A stretch of DNA of 64,000 nt from DASVBE01 sp963770375 (GCA_963770375.1 CAVYPM010000027.1:124001-188000), one strand, 5' to 3'. Shown: positions 44,102 to 55,709, numbered from the stretch's first letter. Notes: generated from the sequence alone by a model not told the origin. Numbers and translations are program-made.

Positions 44102-45388
44102 CGCCCCGTCTCCGTTGCGGTACCGGTCAGCCGGGTCGGCGGCCGCCGGTGCGCGGCCGGGGCCGCCTGCGGCATGCGCCCGGTGGTGTGGTCGGCCGGG
44201 TCCGGGTCGGCCACGATGATCCCGGCGATCTCGCGGCCGTCACCCGCCGCGTCGGCGGCGACCCGGGCCAGTTGCTCGGCGGTTACCGCGCCGGCCGACG
44301 CGCCGACCACGCTGACCGTGGTGCGCATCGTCTCCGGCATCCGGGGCGCCCGGCTGTCGACCACGATGACCACGATGCTCAGCGCGGCTTCCGGCTGCCG
44401 GTCGGCGCACGGCTGATCCTCGACCACGATCTTCAGCTCGCCGGCCGACTCGGGCGGCAGCGCGGTCGGCACCGCGCACGCGGCGCGCAGGCTGGCGGTG
44501 GCGTTGGCGTCCTGCTGGGGGCCGATGACCAGCTCGGTGGGGATACCCAGGGTGGCGGCGTAGATCGCCAGCTGCGGCCCGAGGGCGATCGCGCCGGGGT
44601 CGCTGGACAGCGAGATAACCGCCAGCGAGGCGGCGGTCCCGCCGCGGAAGTCGGTCAGGCCCAGGTGGTGCAGGGCCTTGCGCATCCCCCAGGCGTGCAC
44701 CACGCCGGGCTGGTAGGCGCTGAGCAGCACGGCCCAGCCGGCGGTGTCAGAGGGGTGGCCGACCGGCAGGGAGGCCAGCACCGGGACCCCGATAGCGTCG
44801 GCGATCTCGTCCCGGGACCGGAGCCGGGTGTCGCCGCGCCCCCTGGCCAGCGCGATGATGGCGCCGATGACCAGGCCGAGCAGGCCGCCGAGCAGCCCGA
44901 AGGTGATCAGGTGCACCGGGCGGCTGGTGCCGGTGGCGGTGGGCGACGTTCTCGAGCATCTTGCCGAGCACCTGGCCGCCGGGCAGGCTGGGCGAGCTGA
45001 TGTAGGTGACGTAGCTGGCCGCCACCGCGTTCGCGATGTCCTCGGCCTCGGTGGCGGTGTGCGCCTTGGCGCTGATCGCGATCAGGTTCGAGGAGAGGCT
45101 GGTGGAGGTCACCCGGGAGCGCAGCTGGGCCAGGGTCAGCGGCGGTTCGATGCTGCGCAGCGCGTTGGTCAGCACCGGCTCGCTGTCCGCGATGTAGACC
45201 TGGGTCTCGGTATAGCGGGTGGCGGCGGGCGGCAGCAGCACCAGCGTGCGGGCGGTCAGCACCGGCGGGCGCAGCAAGCCGAAAGCCGTGCCGGCGGCTA
45301 TTCCGGCGAGAACCGCAATGAGCACGATTGCCTTGCGGAGCCAGATTGTCCGCAGGAATCGTCTCAAATCAAGCGCCTGCTGGTTCAT
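44098..45388 (-). CDS. Wzz-like co-polymerase, third paralogue, one frameshift
   Basis: About 430 residues when joined. The Wzz domain begins with an N-terminal membrane helix (RKAIVLIAVLAGIAAGTAFGLL) and YTETQVYIADSEPVLTNAL; the second helix is LITFGLLGGLLGLVIGAIIALA. The cytosolic domain has AVISLSSDPGAIALGPQLAIYAATLGI in place of the nucleotide loop, so it is also a dead kinase. It has no long coiled coil, unlike its two paralogues, so it may form a mixed complex with them. The frame breaks near 44940. Confidence 0.78.
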
Positions 45389-45460
45389 CCGGCCCCCTCG
45401 TGGGTGCTCGACAGCTCTCCAACCAGGGCATCGGAGGCACGCAATGATACGCCCGATTGC

Positions 45461-47505
45461 TCACAAACCGTATCTGCCGAATCGGCCGCCGCGAAGATCA
45501 ACTGCGTCCGGAAAACGCGTGCCGGGCGCGGCCACGCCGCGGCCGATCAGCGTGACGGCCGGGACCCGGCGCCCCAGGCCCGGCGAGTACCAGCCGAGGA
45601 TGGGCTCGGTGGACCCGCGGTGCAGGCTCCACTCCAGGCCGGCGGGCAGTTCCAGCCGGGCGCGGCCCGCGGCGCGCGCGCCGACGGCCAGCGCAGCGCG
45701 GCGGTGGCGCCGTCGAGCTCGGCCTCGACGTCGGGGCCGAGGTGGAAGGCCAGCGCCAGCGGGTGGCCGCCGGTGACCTCGTCGGTGATCTCCAGCCGGC
45801 GGGCGGCCCGGTCCAGCCGCACCTGGCGGTGGTGCCGGGCCGGCGGGTCCAGGGCCAGGTAGCCGTCGTGCTCGGCGGCCCAGCAGACCGTGTCGCCGTC
45901 GTCGCGAACCTCGGTCACCTGGGTGGCCGCGTGCCGCAGCCACAGGAACGGGCCGCCCTCGCGGGACTGGTTCGCCCCGTCCAGCTGCACGGGTGTTGTG
46001 GCCGAGCGTGGACCGGAAGTAGGACCGCCAGGCCGGGTCGCCGTGGTAGCAGTAGGTGCCGGGGTCGGCGAGCACGTCCACCCCGCCGTACCGGACCTCG
46101 ACCGACAGGGCGTCGGCGTGGGCGTGCGCGGCGATGCAGAGGAAGCCGTGCGGGCCGCCGTCGCAGCGGCACCAGATCTCCGGCGCCTGGCCGGCCTCGG
46201 TGCGCAGCAGCGGTCAGGCCGGCGTCGGCGAAGTGCCAGGGCCGCTGCGCGGGCCGCGCCGGCGCCGGGGCCGGCCGGGCGGCGGCCAGCGCCCGATCAG
46301 CGTGCTGGTCGACGTCCGGCGGCACGTGCCGGCCACCAGCCGAGCCGGCCGAACAGCGCGTCACCGAGTGGCCAGCAGCGAGGCCCAGCGGTTCGGCACC
46401 GGGGCCGTCGAGCAGCAGCGCCGCGCCCGTCGTCGCCGTCGCCCTGCCGGGGCGGCCGCAGCCGCTCGTCGAGCAGCGCCGCGGCGCGTCGACCATGCGC
46501 ACAGCAGCTGCCGTGGTCTCCTGGCCGAGCGGGGCGCCGGCGGCCTCGCGCCTCGGCCGCGGCCAGCAGGCCGAGCTCGAGCGACGAAGCCGTGGTAGTC
46601 GGTGGCCAGCTCGCGGTTCAGGCCGCGAGCCGAAGGTGTTGTGCGCCAGCTCGCGCCGCCAGCAGCGCGGCGGCAGTCCCGCCGCCAGCGCGGCGTCTCG
46701 GGGAACCAGGGGAACGCGCAGCTGGCCGCGAGCTGCCCGGCCGCCTCGGCGATGACGTGGTTGTTGGCCGAGGAACCGCGGCTGCGGAAGGCGGCCAGGC
46801 ACTGCTGGTGCCAGTGGATCTGGGCCGACCGCCAGCGGGTTGCCCTCGAACAGGTCGGCCCGGCCCCCGGCCAGTCGTCGAGCAGCCGCCGGATCCAGAC
46901 CCAGGCTGATCAGCCGCACGCCCGAGCTCGATGCCGCTGGTCCAGTGCACGCCGGACAGGAACGGGTTCTGCTGCCACCAGGACCGCAGCTGGGCGGCCA
47001 CCCGGCTCGGCGTAGCGCCTCGTCGCGGCTCAGGTACCAGGCGGCGGCCAGCACGGTCAGGTGCTGCTGCCGGGAGAGCTCCCAGACCTGCTTGATGTTG
47101 CCGGTCTGCTCCGTCGATCGCGGTGTTGATCCGGAAGCAGTAGCCGGTCCGGGGCGGAGCGCCGGCCGGTGACCGGGTCATGGAACCAGTCCGGCGCGGC
47201 CAGGTCGGTCCGCGCCACGCCGAGCACGTCCCACTCGCCGGCCAGCAGCGCCTCGGCGGCCGGCCAGCACCGCGTCCCGGGCCGGCCCGGGCACCAGCGC
47301 CGTCGGTGCCCGGCGGCAGCACGGCGGTGAACCGCGCGCTCGCCGGGCGGCAGCGCGGCGGGTCGGCTGCCCGGCCTGACCTGCCGGCGCTGCCAGGCCG
47401 CCGGACGAGCCTGGTCGCGGGCCCGCCACGCCATCTCGGCGGGCGACATCCGCGCCAGCCCGGCGCGGCGTACCAGGCCAGCTTGGCGGCCACCGGTGAG
47501 CTCAC
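45461..47505 (-). CDS. Heparinase II/III family protein, many frameshifts
   Basis: About 680 residues across several frames. The N-terminal alpha/alpha toroid is recognised by YCFRINTAIDGADR, LTVLAAAWYLSRDEA, AAQLRSWWQQNPFLSGVHWTSGIELGVRLISLAW and DLFEGNPLAV. The C-terminal beta-sandwich contains DVLADPGTYCYHGDPAWRSYFRSTLGHNT, the catalytic Tyr/His region. The family cleaves uronic acid polymers by beta-elimination. The GTG at 47505 overlaps the upstream stop (GTGA). The indels start at about 46.0 kb and motifs survive between them, which suggests poor sequence rather than decay. Such genes sit in many EPS loci next to asparagine synthase. Confidence 0.72.
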
Positions 47506-49695
47506 ACCGGCTCCTGACGGCCACTGGCCAGGCTCTCGCCGACGGCGATGGTGGCCAGGGTGGTGGCGGCCAGCGAGTCCAGCGGGATCGGCATCGGCGC
47601 GCCGGTCCGCACGGCGGTGACGAAGGCCTCGACCTGCGCGGCGCTGGCCCTTGTCGATGCCGCCGCGGGCGCGCGACGAGGTGCGTCTTGCGCCCGGACC
47701 AGACCGTGGCGCGCTGGAAGTTGTCCAGCCGGGCGCTCCGCCCGCCGCCCGCGGCGTCCAGGGTCTCCTTGGGGAAGCGCGGGTTGCCGCCGGTGACGTA
47801 GGCTGATCGTGCCGGTCGACCCGCCGGCGAACCGCATCGTGGCCTGCACGTCGCCGTCGGCCGGCGCCGGGCACGGCGTAGACCGACTCCGGCTCGCTGC
47901 CCGCCCACCAGCTGAGCGTGTCGATGAAGTGGCCGCCCTCGCCGGTGAACCGGGAGCCCTCGAGCTCCGCGTTGGCGTACCAGCTGCCGGCCTCCAGCGC
48001 GCCCGCGTTGACCAGGTAGCGGGTCGACCGAGCCGGCCGGCGCGCCGAAGCCGGACTTGCAGCTCGGTGAGCAGCGGCGCGAACCGCCGGTTGAAGCCGA
48101 CCATCAGGCGGTCGTTGCCGGTGCTCGACCACCGTGTCCAGGATGCGCTGCGAGCTCGTCGCGGGTCGAGCGCGAGCGGCTTCTCGACGAACACCGCCTT
48201 GCCGGTCTCCAGCGCCCGGCAGACCAGCTCGGCGTGCGTGTGGTGCCGGGTCACGATGAAGATCGCGTCGAGCGACTCGTCGCTCAGCACGGCGTCCGCG
48301 GCGGTCGAGGCGGTCGAAGCCGAACCGCGCTGGGCGTTGACCGCCGACAGCGACGCGGTTGGTGGCCACGTGCGCCAGCCGGACGCGTGTCCAGCTTGGC
48401 CAGGTGCGGCAGCAGCATGGAGGTCGCGTAGTTGCCCGCGCCGATGAACCCGACGCGCCAGCTGGCCCGCCGTCCGCCGGCCGGGGCCCGGCCGGGCGGC
48501 CGCCGGGCACCAGCTGGCTGGCCGCGCGGCGGCTCGCGGCCCCGTCCGGTGCGGGTACTCGAGCAGCACCCCGACCGCCGCGGCCAGCGCGCCGGACGCC
48601 AGGTCGGCGTAGACCTGTCGTCGGCCTTGGTCAGCGGGAAGATGCCGGAGACCAGCGAGGCCGACGTCGAGCTGGCCTTGCGCGCGATCAGGTCGAGGAA
48701 GCAGGCCAGGTTGCGCCGCTCGGTCCAGCGCACGTAGCCGGCCGGGTAGTCGATGCCCTCGAGCTCGTACCGGTCGTCGTAGCGCCCGGGCCCGTACGAG
48801 CGGGAGAACCGGACGTCGAGCTCCTTGTCGTAGTAGGCGTTCCAGGGCAGGTCCAGCCGGGTCTTGCCGATGTCGACGATCCGGGCCCGGTCCCGGGCCA
48901 GCCGGGCCGCGACCTCGACCGGGCCGTTGGACGCGCCGCCCGCGGCCAGCAGCACGTGGTCGGCGCCCGCGCCGCCGGTGAGCTCGGCCAGCGCCTGCGC
49001 GACGGCGGCCGAGGCCCTCCTCGGTCGGGCGCGGCGGCAGGCGACCGCGCCCGCCTTCTCGGCCAGCGCGGCACCGGTCCGGCGACGCACGTCCAGGCCG
49101 ACGACCTTGACCCCGGCGGCGACCAGCAGCCGGACCACCAGCTGGCCGACCAGGCCGAGGCCGATCACGCACGCGGTCTCGCCCAGCTGCGCCTCGGCCT
49201 GGCGGACGCCCTGCATGGCGATGGCGCCGACGGTGGCGAAGGCCGCGTGCTCGGGCGCGACCCCGTCGGGCACCGGCACGCAGAGGTTGACCGGGACCCA
49301 GTTGTACTCGGCGTGCAGCGCGTACTCGTTGCCGGCCGCGGCGACCAGCTGGCCGACGCTGAACTCCTCGGCGCCACGGCCGACCTCGGTCGACCACGCC
49401 GCACAGCGAGTAGCCGAGCGGGGTGTAGGAGTCGAGCCGGTTCATCACCTTCTTGTAGGTGCTGAGCGGCGCCCTGCTGGGCCACCGAGTCGAGGACCTT
49501 CCTGACCTGGTCCGGCCGGGCCCGGGCCTTGCCGACCATGGACATCTTGGCCTCGGTGACCTTCATCATCTCGGTGCCGGTGGAGATCAGCGAGAACAGT
49601 GACCGCACCAGAACGCCGCCGGGCCGGCACCCGGGGGCGGGCACGTCCAGGACGGTCAGCTCCCCGGACTTGTAGTTCTGTGCGATCTGCTTCAT
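47502..49695 (-). CDS. Bi-domain oxidoreductase (MDR plus Gfo/Idh/MocA), many frameshifts
   Basis: About 730 residues. The N-terminal zinc-type alcohol dehydrogenase-like half starts MKQIAQNYKSGELTVLDVPAP, RSLFSLISTGTEMMKV and has the Rossmann segment ACVIGLGLVGQLVVRLLVAAGVKVVGLD. The C-terminal half is Gfo/Idh/MocA-like: WRVGFIGAGNYATSMLLPHLAKL, DAIFIVTRHHTHAELVCRALETGKAVFVEKPLAL (the EKP motif), and GEGGHFIDTLSWWAGSEPESVYAV. The two halves run as one polypeptide in related EPS clusters. ATG 49695. Likely acts on a nucleotide sugar or cyclitol intermediate. Confidence 0.75.
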
Positions 49696-49742
49696 GCCGT
49701 CCTCTGGTTGGTGTTTGTTCAGCGTGCTGACGGTCGTCCGGG

Positions 49743-51652
49743 TTACGCCGACACGCCGTTGGCTTGTGCGTTGCGGTACCACAGCTCCAGCGAGAGCAGC
49801 TGCCAGATCTGCTTCGAGCTTGTCCTGGCGGCCGGCCTGGTCATCGGCGATGAGCTGGCGCAGCGCGCCGGCCCGGAGGAAGCCGGTGTCCACCAGCTCC
49901 CCGCTGACCAGCACGTCGCGGATGACGTCCGGCAGGTCGTTCCGGACCCAGGCGCGCAGCGGCGCGCTGAACGAGGCCTTGGGCCGGTGCACGATCTCCT
50001 TGGGCAGCCAGTTCTCCGCGGCCTGCTTCAGCGCCACCTTGGCCTGCCGCCCGACGATCTTCTGGCGGCCCGGGATCGAGAAGGCGGCCCTGGCCACCAC
50101 CGGGTCCACGAACGGGGTCCGCACCTCGACCGAGGCGGCCATGCTGGACCGGTCGGAGTAGGCCAGGTTGAGCCCGGGCAGGAACAGCCGGGTGTCGGCC
50201 AGGCACATCCGGTTGATCTCGTCGGTCAGCGTGTTGTCGTTGTAGATCTCGCGGTGCTCGGCCACCACGTCGGCCACGTACCCGGCCAGGTCCGGGCTGA
50301 GCAGCGCGGCCAGCTCGGGCGGGTCGTACAGGGTGTAGCTGCGCCGGAACCGCGGCTCCTCGGGCAGCTCGGCGAAGGTCAGGAAGCGCTTGGCCCACCG
50401 GGCGTAGCGCAGCCCGCGGCCGCCCACGGTGACCGGCAGGTGGCGCACCGTGCCGCGCACGGCCGCCCGCGCCGGGCCCGGCAGCCGGCCGTACCGGCTG
50501 GCCATCAGGCAGGCCAGGTGCTTGCGGTAGCCGCCGAACAGCTCGTCGGCGCCCATCCCGGAGAGGATCACCTTGATCCCGCGCTCCCTGGCGGCCTGGC
50601 ACATCAGCAGCGTGTTGATGGCCGCCGGGTCGCCGATCGGCTCGTCCAGCGCGTCCACCATGCGGGGCAGCAGGTCCACGATGTCCGGCGAGATCTCGAT
50701 CTCGTTCAGGCTGATGCCGTACTGCGCGGCGACCTTGCGGGCGTAGACCGCGTCGTCGGGCATGGCCTCGAGCCGCTGGTCCTCGGGCCGGAAGGTGATC
50801 GTGTACGCCTCGATCCCCGGCTCGGCCTGGTTGGCCAGCACGGTGATGATGCTGGAGTCCAGGCCGCCGGACAGGAAGCTGGACACCGGCACGTCGGCCA
50901 CCATGTGGGCGGTGACCGACTCCTCGATGACCTGACGCAGGTCGGCCTGCGGCCCGGCGGCGGCCTCCGCGGCCACCTCGGCGATCCGCCAGTACGACTC
51001 GACCTGGCAGCTGCCGTCCGGCCGCAGCCGGGCCCAGCTTCCGCCGGGCAGCTTGCGCACGCCGTCGATGGCGCACCGCTGCTCGGGCAGCCAGTAGTAG
51101 AGCATCGAGGCGACCAGCGCGCCGGGCTCGATCCGCAGTTCCGCGCCGGCCGCGGCGACCAGGGCCTTGAGCTCCGAAGCGAACACTGCGCCCGCGGCCG
51201 CGGGGCAGGTAGTACAGCGGCTTGATGCCGAACGGGTCGCGGGCCAGGATCAGCTCGCCGCTGCGCTCGTCGAGCAGCGCGAACGCGAACATGCCGCGGA
51301 ACTTCGGCAGCGCGTCCGGCCCCCACAGCCGCCAGGCCTCGAGCACCACCTCGGTGTCCGAATGGGTGCGGAAGCTGACGCCGCGGGCGGCGAGGTCGGC
51401 CCGCAGGGCCTTGTAGTTGTACAGCTCGCCGTTGTAGATGATGGTCAGCCCGGCCTTGCTGATCGGCTGATTGGCGGCCTCGGACAGGTCGATGATGGAC
51501 AGCCGCCGGTGGCCGAGCTGGACCGAGACCCGGTCGTCCTCGTAGTTGTAGATCCGGGTCGCGTCCGGGCCGCGGTGCGCGATCCGGTCGTTCATGATGT
51601 CGGTCAGCTTCTGGCCGTCCGGCTGCTGGTAGCAGCCCGCGATCCCGCACAT
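49743..51652 (-). CDS. Asparagine synthase (glutamine-hydrolysing)-like amidotransferase, two frameshifts
   Basis: About 636 residues. A class II glutaminase domain begins MCGIAGCYQQP (nucleophile Cys2 after Met removal), with RIAHRGPDA and IIYNGELYN. The ATP-pyrophosphatase domain has VPVSSFLSGGLDSSII and VILSGMGADELFGGYRKH. Frame breaks lie near 51190 and 49818; the second restores KQIWQLLSLELWYRNAQ and a TAA at 49743. In polysaccharide clusters such AsnB proteins amidate uronic acid carboxyls rather than make asparagine. One base separates its ATG from the GT4 stop. Confidence 0.87.
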
Positions 51653-51653
51653 G

Positions 51654-52868
51654 TCAGGCCCCGTTCCGGTGCGATTCGGCGCCGCCCGACGTCAGCTCCC
51701 GGTAGACCCCCAGGTAGGCGTCCTGCTGATGGCTCCAGGCCAGCTCCTGCTCGACGCGCAGCCGGCCAGTCTTGCCCATCTGGGCCCGCCGCGGCTCGTC
51801 GTCGATCAGCTCGGTGATCGCCTCCGCGTACCGCTGGATCACGTTGGGCTCGACGTACACCGCGGCGTCCCCGGCCGACACCCGGGTCTCCAGCAGGTCG
51901 AAGGCGACCACCGGCAGCTCGAACGCCATGTACTCCATCGATTTGTTCATCGTGGATACGTCGTTCAGCGGGTTCTTCGGGTCCGGGGACAGCCCGATGT
52001 CGGCGGTGGACAGGATCCGCCCGACCTCCTCGTCCGGGGCCCGCCCGGTGAACTCCACGTGCCCGGCCAGGCCGAGCTCGTCCCGCAGCGCGACCAGCTC
52101 GTCGAAGCAGTCGCCGGAGCCGATCAGGGTGAACGCGATATCCGTGCGGCCCATCTGGTGCACCACGATGTCGGCGGCCCGGACCACGTAGTCCACCCCG
52201 TCCTGCGGGCCCATCACGCCGATGTAGGCGGCCAGGAAGCGGCGCCCGCGGCGCAGTTCCGGGTGCGCCGGGCCGCGCCGCAGCCGGTCCGGGTCCGGGC
52301 CGGTCCGTACGATCGTCACGCGGCCGTCCTGGACCCCGCTGCGGCGCACCGCGATGTCCCGGTAGGAGCCGTTGGTGGAGATCACCCAGTCCGCGGTGCG
52401 GTGCGTCCGCCGCTCGAGCGCGCGCAGCCCCCGGTAGGGCAGCCGGGGGCCGCCGGGGAACCGGGACTCGTACAGCTCGGGGCACAGGTCGTGGTGGTCG
52501 AACACGAACCTGGTCCGGTCCCGGGCGCGCAGCGCCAGCCCGATCGGCCAGAAGATGTCCGGCGGGTTGCAGGCCTGCATCACCGCGAACCTGCCGCCGG
52601 CCCGCCTGGCCCTGCGGACCAGCCGGGCGGTGGCCAGGAACGAGTAGACGTACTCGAGGATGAAGCCGGCCTTGCTGCCCCCGGGCGCGTACGGCCGGTA
52701 CTTGTAGATCTCGATCCCGTCGATGACCTCGTGCGGCGGGTCGCCGTCGCCCTTCGGGCAGATCACCGTCACCTGGTATCCGGCGTCGCGCAGCGCCTGG
52801 CTCTCCAGCCAGACCCGCCGGTCGAACGGCACCGGCAGGTTCTGCACGATGATCAGGACGCGGGTCAC
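51654..52868 (-). CDS. Glycosyltransferase family 4
   Basis: 404 residues. It begins VLIIVQNLPVPFDRRVWLESQALRDAGYQVTVICP, typical of the GT4 group in exopolysaccharide loci, followed by VMQACNPPDIFWPIG, FVFDHHDLCPELYESRF, YIGVMGPQDGVDYVVRAA, and the donor-site DIGLSPDPKNPLNDVSTMNKSMEYMAFELPVVAF. GTG 52868 overlaps the UDP-glucose dehydrogenase stop by 4 bp. The open frame runs uninterrupted from the dehydrogenase gene only because of a frameshift there; they are two proteins. Confidence 0.9.
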   Translation of the reverse strand: MTRVLIIVQNLPVPFDRRVWLESQALRDAGYQVTVICPKGDGDPPHEVIDGIEIYKYRPYAPGGSKAGFILEYVYSFLATARLVRRARRAGGRFAVMQACNPPDIFWPIGLALRARDRTRFVFDHHDLCPELYESRFPGGPRLPYRGLRALERRTHRTADWVISTNGSYRDIAVRRSGVQDGRVTIVRTGPDPDRLRRGPAHPELRRGRRFLAAYIGVMGPQDGVDYVVRAADIVVHQMGRTDIAFTLIGSGDCFDELVALRDELGLAGHVEFTGRAPDEEVGRILSTADIGLSPDPKNPLNDVSTMNKSMEYMAFELPVVAFDLLETRVSAGDAAVYVEPNVIQRYAEAITELIDDEPRRAQMGKTGRLRVEQELAWSHQQDAYLGVYRELTSGGAESHRNGA

Positions 52869-54185
52869 CAGCTGATCCCCTGGTAGCCGGGCAGCGCCTC
52901 GACCGCCGGGCCGAGCCGCCCGCTCAGGTCGATCAGCCGGGGCGGCGGGGTGGCCAGCAGCGCGGCCAGCACGGCCTGGTCGCTGCGACGACACGACGGC
53001 CAGGCCGCTGCCGCGCAGCGCGTCGGCCGGCTCGTGGGCGAGCAGCCGGCCCAGGTGCGGCAGCTTGGACTCGACCGTGCGGCGGTTGGCCCCGACCAGC
53101 CGGGCCGGGTTGACCACCGGGTCGTAGATCCGGACGCTGAAGCCCTTGCCGATCAGCCGCTCGGCCAGCTCCACATTGGGGCTTTCCCGCAGGTCGTCGG
53201 TGTCCATCTTGAAGCTGAGCCCGAGCAGCGCGACCTCGTTCTGGCCGGCCGCCACCACCCGGTCCACCACCTCGCTGATCACCAGTTCGTTGGTCACCAT
53301 GGTGCCGGCCAGCAGCGGCATGTCCACGCTGTTCAGCCGGGCCAGGTGCAGCAGCGACCGCAGGTCCTTGGGCAGGCAGGAACCGCCGAAGGCGAACCCC
53401 GGGCGCAGGTAGGCCGGGGAGATGTTGAGCACCTGGTCCTCGCAGAACAGCGACATGACGTCGCGGGCGTCCACGCCGAGCAGCCGGAACAGCCGGGCCA
53501 GCTCGTTGGTGAAGGACACCTTGGTGGCGTGGAAGGCGTTGCAGGCGTACTTGAGCGACTCGGCCACCCGGACTGCGGTCACCTGGACGGGCCGGCCGAG
53601 GAAGCTGAACAGGCTGGTCACCGCGTCGGCCACGGCCGGGTCTGCGGCCCCGACCACGATGAACGGCGGGTCGTAGAAGTCGGCCAGGCCGGTGCCCTCG
53701 CGCAGGAACTCCGGGCACATCGCGGCGCCGGCCTCGATACCGGTCCCGGCCAGGGCCGCCTGCAGCGCCGGGGCCACCAGGTCCTCCACCGTGCCGGGCG
53801 GGACCGTGCTGCGGATCACCAGGCTGTGCCGCCCCGACGCGGGCGGCGCGAGCCGCACCGCCGCGGCGATCTCGTCCACCGCGCGCCGGATGAAGGACAG
53901 GTCGGTGCCGCCGCGCGGGGTCGACGGGGTGCCTACGCAGACCAGCGACAGGTCGGCCCCGGCCAGTGCGTCCGCGGCGGACGTCGTCGCGTGCAGCGTC
54001 CCGCCTGCGACCACGGCGGCGACCAGGTCGTCGAGTCCTGGCTCGGCGACCGGGCTGCGGCCGGCCCGGATATCACTGACCTTGGCCTCGTCGACGTCGA
54101 TTCCCCAGACGTCGTGGCCGTGCGAGGCCAGGCAGGCGGCGGTCACCGTGCCGACATAGCCCAGGCCGACTACTGCAACCTTCAT
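52865..54185 (-). CDS. UDP-glucose/nucleotide-sugar dehydrogenase, one frameshift
   Basis: About 440 residues. MKVAVVGLGYVGTVTAACLASHGHDVWGIDVDE binds NAD. The catalytic Cys is in FGGSCLPKDLRSLLHLA, with Lys in ESLKYACNAFHATKVSFTNELARL; the C-terminal domain has GLSFKMDTDDLRESPNVELAERL and RIYDPVVNP. It oxidises UDP-glucose or a related NDP-hexose to the uronate, which gives the polymer its acidic sugar. One extra C near 52987 breaks the frame (VVSS then SDQAVLAALL); the corrected stop at 52865 overlaps the next GTG. ATG 54185 is the first gene of the leftward operon. Confidence 0.9.
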
Positions 54186-54442
54186 GTGGAGGTCACCTCA
54201 AGTTGGGCGTGCAAAGAGCTGCGTGCATATGAGATACGGAGTGGCCGCAGTGATACCGGAAACGCACCCGTATGACCCTGAAAACCGTAACATCACTTAG
54301 AGTAAGGTAGGTTGCGCCGGACAGTAACCACCAGATGCCCGGCAAACCGGGCCGCCGCGAATCAGGCAGCCCGGGGACGTATCACGACCCGGCCGTGGCC
54401 GGTCCTGTAAGAGCTTTGGTCCGCACATCCAGGGAGATGCGT
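54186..54442. promoter_or_regulatory. Divergent control region of the polysaccharide locus
   Basis: 257 bp between the leftward ugd-type gene and the rightward epimerase gene. The stretch around 54230-54310 (CATATGAGATACGG, CCGTAACATCACTTAGAG) is clearly AT-richer than its surroundings, as expected for promoters. I see no convincing inverted repeat or known operator, so no regulator is assigned. Confidence 0.5.
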
Positions 54443-55517
54443 GTGAGGGTCCTCGTTGCGGGAGACCGCGGCTATATCGGCGCCGTGCTGGTGCCGTTCC
54501 TGCGTGCCGCCGGGCACCAGGCCGACGGGCTGGACCTGGGTCTCTACGAAGGCTGCGACCTGGGGCAGCCCGCCCTCGGCGACCGCCAGGCGCCCCGTGA
54601 CATGCGCGACGTCACGACCGCCGACCTGGCCGGCTACGACGCGGTGATCTGCCTGGCCGCGCTGTCCAACGACCCGCTCGGGTTTCCTCAACCCGGAGAC
54701 CACCTACTCGGTGAACCTGGACGGCACGCTGACGCTGGCCAGGGCGACCAGGGACGCGGGCATCGACCGCTTCCTGTTCGCGTCCTCGTGCAGCCTGTAC
54801 GGCGCGGCCGGCTCGGCCGGGGTCGCCGAGGACGCCGAACTGGTCCCGGTCACGCCCTACGGCGAGTCCAAGGTCCAGGCCGAGCGCCGGCTGTCCGCGC
54901 TGGCCAGCGACAATTTCAGCCCGGTGTACCTGCGCAACGCCACCGCCTACGGTTTCTCCCCGCGGCTCCGTCTGGACATCGTGGTCAACAACCTGACCGC
55001 GGTGGCGATGACCACCGGGGCGGTCCGGCTGGAGAGCGACGGCTCACCGTGGCGGCCGCTGGTGCACATCGAGGACATCAGCCGCGCGTTCCAGGCGATG
55101 CTGGAGGCCCCGCGGGAGCTCATCCACGACCAGGCCTTCAACGTCGGCCGGATGGAAGACAACGTGCAGGTCCGCGACGTGGCCGAGCTGGTCAGGGACG
55201 CGGTGCCGGACTCGAAGCTGACCTTCGCCGACGGCGCCGGCCCTGACCTGCGCAACTACCGCGTCGACTTCGCCAAGCTGACCGACACCTTCCCCGGCCT
55301 GAAGCTGACCTGGCGGGTGAGCGCCGGGGTCAGCGAGCTGGCGGCGGCCTACGCCGAGCGCGGCCTGACCTACGACGACTTCCAGTCCTCCCGGTTCGTC
55401 CGGCTGCGCCGGATCAACGAGCTGCTGTCGGCCGGCCTTCTCGACGAGATGATGCGCCGGTCCTCGGCAGACCCCTTCCCCCCGCCTGGTGCCCTGACCG
55501 CTCCCGGGGCGCGCTGA
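54443..55517 (+). CDS. NAD-dependent epimerase/dehydratase, one frameshift
   Basis: About 358 residues. Extended SDR fold: VLVAGDRGYIGAVLVPFLRAAGHQ near the start, ICLAALSNDP, FASSCSLYG (Ser), and YGESKVQAER (Tyr and Lys). Related proteins in EPS loci act as 4-epimerases or 4-reductases of NDP-sugars. An extra base near 54683 breaks the frame between NDPLG and FLNPETTYSVNLDG. GTG 54443 has AGGGAG 6 nt upstream; ATG 54437 would leave no spacing. First gene of the rightward operon. Confidence 0.85.
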
Positions 55518-55709
55518 TGGCCGGCCCCGGGGCAACCGGGCCGGCCTGAGCGTAGTTGCCAGATGGCAGCGGAATCCGCGCACCAGGCGGCCGGCCAGGC
55601 GAGGTCTGGCGCGCGCAGCACGACCGCGCGGCGGCCGGATCATCCCTCCGCAGAACGCTCCTGGCACGATAATTTGGTAGCTGACACCGACAGTCCCGGG
55701 AGGGCGCAG

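Noticed and set aside
51654..54185. 843-residue fusion of nucleotide-sugar dehydrogenase and GT4
   Set aside because: A one-base insertion near 52987 removes the dehydrogenase stop. Corrected, the stop overlaps the GT4 GTG by 4 bp, as elsewhere in this operon.
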